Shown here: positions 62,160 to 64,000 of the stretch, one piece after another
How the letters are laid out: each line of letters opens with the position of its first letter
Position numbering within the stretch: position 1 is the first letter of the stretch
Source: Rheum nobile
Taxonomy: Eukaryota; Streptophyta; Magnoliopsida; Caryophyllales; Polygonaceae
Length of the DNA: 64,000 bases
Assembly: GCA_027886185.1 (NCBI GenBank)
Contig: WOAB01000005.1
Location: forward strand, 62,001 to 126,000
Direction of reading: 5' to 3'
Notes under the pieces: model-generated
Database searches by the model: none
What the model was told of the DNA's origin: nothing
What the model saw: only the letters and a program-made list of their open reading frames with translations
Program-made: the position numbers and the translations under genes

Positions 62160-62665
62160 ATACTATTTATTTAATAAAATAATTAATATTTTTAAATTAT
62201 TTTATAAAAATAATTAATATTATTCAATGAAATTAATTAATATTATTCAATAAAATAATTACTATTATTTAATAAAGTAATTAATATTATTTAATAAAAA
62301 ATTATTATGTTTAATAAAATAATGAATATTATTTAGTTGTTTAATAAAATAATTAATATTATTTAATTATTTAATAAAATAATTAGTATTATTTAATAAA
62401 ATAATGAAATTATTTAATTCTTTATTAAAAATAATTAATATTATTAAATAAACATAATTAATATTATTCAATGAAAATAATTAATATTATTTACTAAAAA
62501 TAATTAATATTTTGTAATAAAAATAATTAATATTATCTAATAAAAACAATTAATATTAATAATATTAATTATTTAATAAAAATAATATTATTTAATTGTT
62601 TAATAAAATAATTAATATTATTTAATATATAATATAATATAATATAAATAATATAATATATATGA
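62160..62665. repeat. AT-rich low-complexity repeat
   Basis: About 500 bp of variants of TTTAATAAAATAATTAATAT with little else. Confidence 0.9.
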
Positions 62666-62922
62666 GATAAGAGGTCGGTCAAACTCGGGTACGAGTTCGG
62701 GTTGTATTTCAGGTCGTTCGGATTTTATATATCTAGTTGGAATGGATGATACATTGATACCTCAACATTTTGTATGGAATCAAATGCTTCATGAAACTTG
62801 GAATCACCAATTCCATGGAATGAAATCCATTCCATTCTTATCTTTACCAAACATAATGTTGAGAATCAGTCATTCTCATTCTCATTCCTGATTCTAAGGA
62901 ATGGTAACCAAACACGCCCTTA
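62666..62922. mobile_element. Possible MITE remnant
   Basis: Ends in GGAATGGTAACCAAACACGCCC, a common end sequence of plant hAT and Harbinger MITEs. No matching left terminus was found. Confidence 0.35.
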
Positions 62923-63540
62923 AGTAGCTATAGTCTTAAACCATACCTCTTTTTTTTGGGGTTTCCTCTTTTGGCTGGGGTATAAGAATTAGTTTTTGTC
63001 TAAACTGCTCCATTATCTTTCATAAACAACCTAATCTATATTGAATGATTTGCTTGGTTTAAGGAATACTTCTCTCATCAAAGTGAATACTAATATGAAA
63101 TTTGAAACCTCCTAACATTTGTAAAGTAACAAATCAAAGACCTTACTCAACGCTATAGGGGCCTGAAAAAAGGAATACTGACCTGACTAAACAACAATAT
63201 AGTCTGAAAATTGTGAATGTAAATCTTAAACAACAATATGGTATGGGCGACGAGTGACGACCTAACTAAACTAAAATATGGTCTCAAAACATCTATAAAG
63301 GTCTGAAAATATGATTCTTAAAATTTGAAACCAGAGATTTGTAAATTTTGTGATATAATTGTGAATTGGCACCATATGGAATATTATAACTAAATTTTAA
63401 AAATCATATTGTGAAAATTGCACCATTTAAATAGCCACACAACAATTGCATTTGGTGAAATGAAAAAATAATTAATTTTTGTAATCAAAGTTTGTGAATA
63501 TTTAGATTGGTAATCAATTCAATTAGAATCAAAACTAATC
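62923..63540. other. AT-rich noncoding DNA
   Basis: I see no gene or element here. Confidence 0.6.
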
Positions 63541-63613
63541 ATGTAACGCCTCGCTTTTCTTTGGTTTATTCGGCCAAGTTTCGAGGTCAAAACTTTTTGT
63601 AAGGGGGAGGTGA
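63541..63613 (+). mobile_element. 3' end of a Gypsy internal region with PPT
   Basis: TTTCGAGGTCAAAACTTTTT followed by AAGGGGGAGG (63601-63610) just before an LTR. Typical end of a Tekay-like internal region; the rest of the element is absent upstream. Confidence 0.7.
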
Positions 63614-64000
63614 TGTAATACCCCTCATTTTAGTAAAGAGTATTTTGGTAAGTTTTCCAAACACTCGTATTGTAGTCGAATTATTTTCAGAGAAGTTCAG
63701 ACTTTTTGTTAAATACTTGATCTCCGTAATAATTCCTTGAGTGGAATAAAATACATTCGACGTATTTTTGGGGTTTAGAATAATTGTTCGGGTATGAATA
63801 TATTTAACCCGGGGTTAAAACCCATACCCATAATTCTTCCCGGTCAAAAGTGGGCTTCCCGGTCAAAGAATGGGCAAAAGGCACAAAAATTGCCTTGACC
63901 GCACCCGCGGTCATACCCACCGCACCCCACGGTCAGGAATTGGTCGCCATCGCACCCCGCAGTAAGACCCACCGCACCCGCGCCGTCATGATTCCTTTTC
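63614..64000 (+). repeat. LTR F (E family), cut by window edge
   Basis: Begins TGTAATACCCCTCATTTT, as LTR E does, and shares TGAATATATTTAACCCG and ACCGCACCCGCGG motifs (63895-63990). Confidence 0.85.

Overview
This is a plant nuclear window, most likely from a eudicot. It has spliced genes with GT-AG introns, AT-rich intergenic DNA, and dense nested LTR retrotransposons, Helitrons, hAT elements and a MULE. I cannot name the species. The only clear host gene is MMS19 (minus strand, start at 10210, running off the left edge). Thirteen exons give about 707 codons, roughly the first 60 percent of the usual ~1130-residue protein.

Layout. 1-10210: MMS19, with a MITE-like element in an intron. 10487-10800: a long foldback element just upstream of it. 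11101-21214: Helitron territory, with three truncated tandem 5' ends and a 641-bp Helitron that is itself split by a 7.7-kb Helitron (12912-20648). The larger Helitron carries a hAT-type element and a long GA microsatellite.

21529-42317: a minus-strand Tekay-like Ty3/Gypsy chromovirus (called G1), with a partial 3' LTR, decayed gag-pol, an extra ORF before gag, a PBS and a full 2.2-kb 5' LTR. Its reverse transcriptase is split by G2 (25524-36280, TSD ATAAC), a young plus-strand Tat-like Gypsy element. G2 carries an antisense multi-exon gene, and that gene is in turn split by a 1.6-kb solo LTR (E, 32662-34289, TSD GACGC). 42318-43873 is a second copy of the sequence that lies left of G1. 43996-54494: G3, an older minus-strand Tat-like element, split by a 2.2-kb solo LTR (C) of the G1 family and by a hAT MITE. 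55600-61857: a decayed MULE transposase gene split by a 3.5-kb solo LTR (D). The window ends in an AT-rich repeat and the start of another E-type LTR (F).

How the parts relate. Most elements can be ordered in time by nesting and by target-site duplications. MMS19 is a housekeeping Fe-S assembly gene, and I see no functional link to its repeat neighbours beyond proximity. The most unusual signals are: (a) an intact-looking spliced antisense gene inside G2; (b) clusters of CCG...CGG palindromes on both sides of the TATA box in several Tekay-like LTRs, together with a set of short hairpins shared among diverged LTRs; (c) a filled and an empty copy of the G1 insertion site joined at a 7-bp microhomology; and (d) a Helitron whose empty site is preserved elsewhere in the window. 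Many in-frame stops in the retroelements fit C-to-T decay of methylated DNA.
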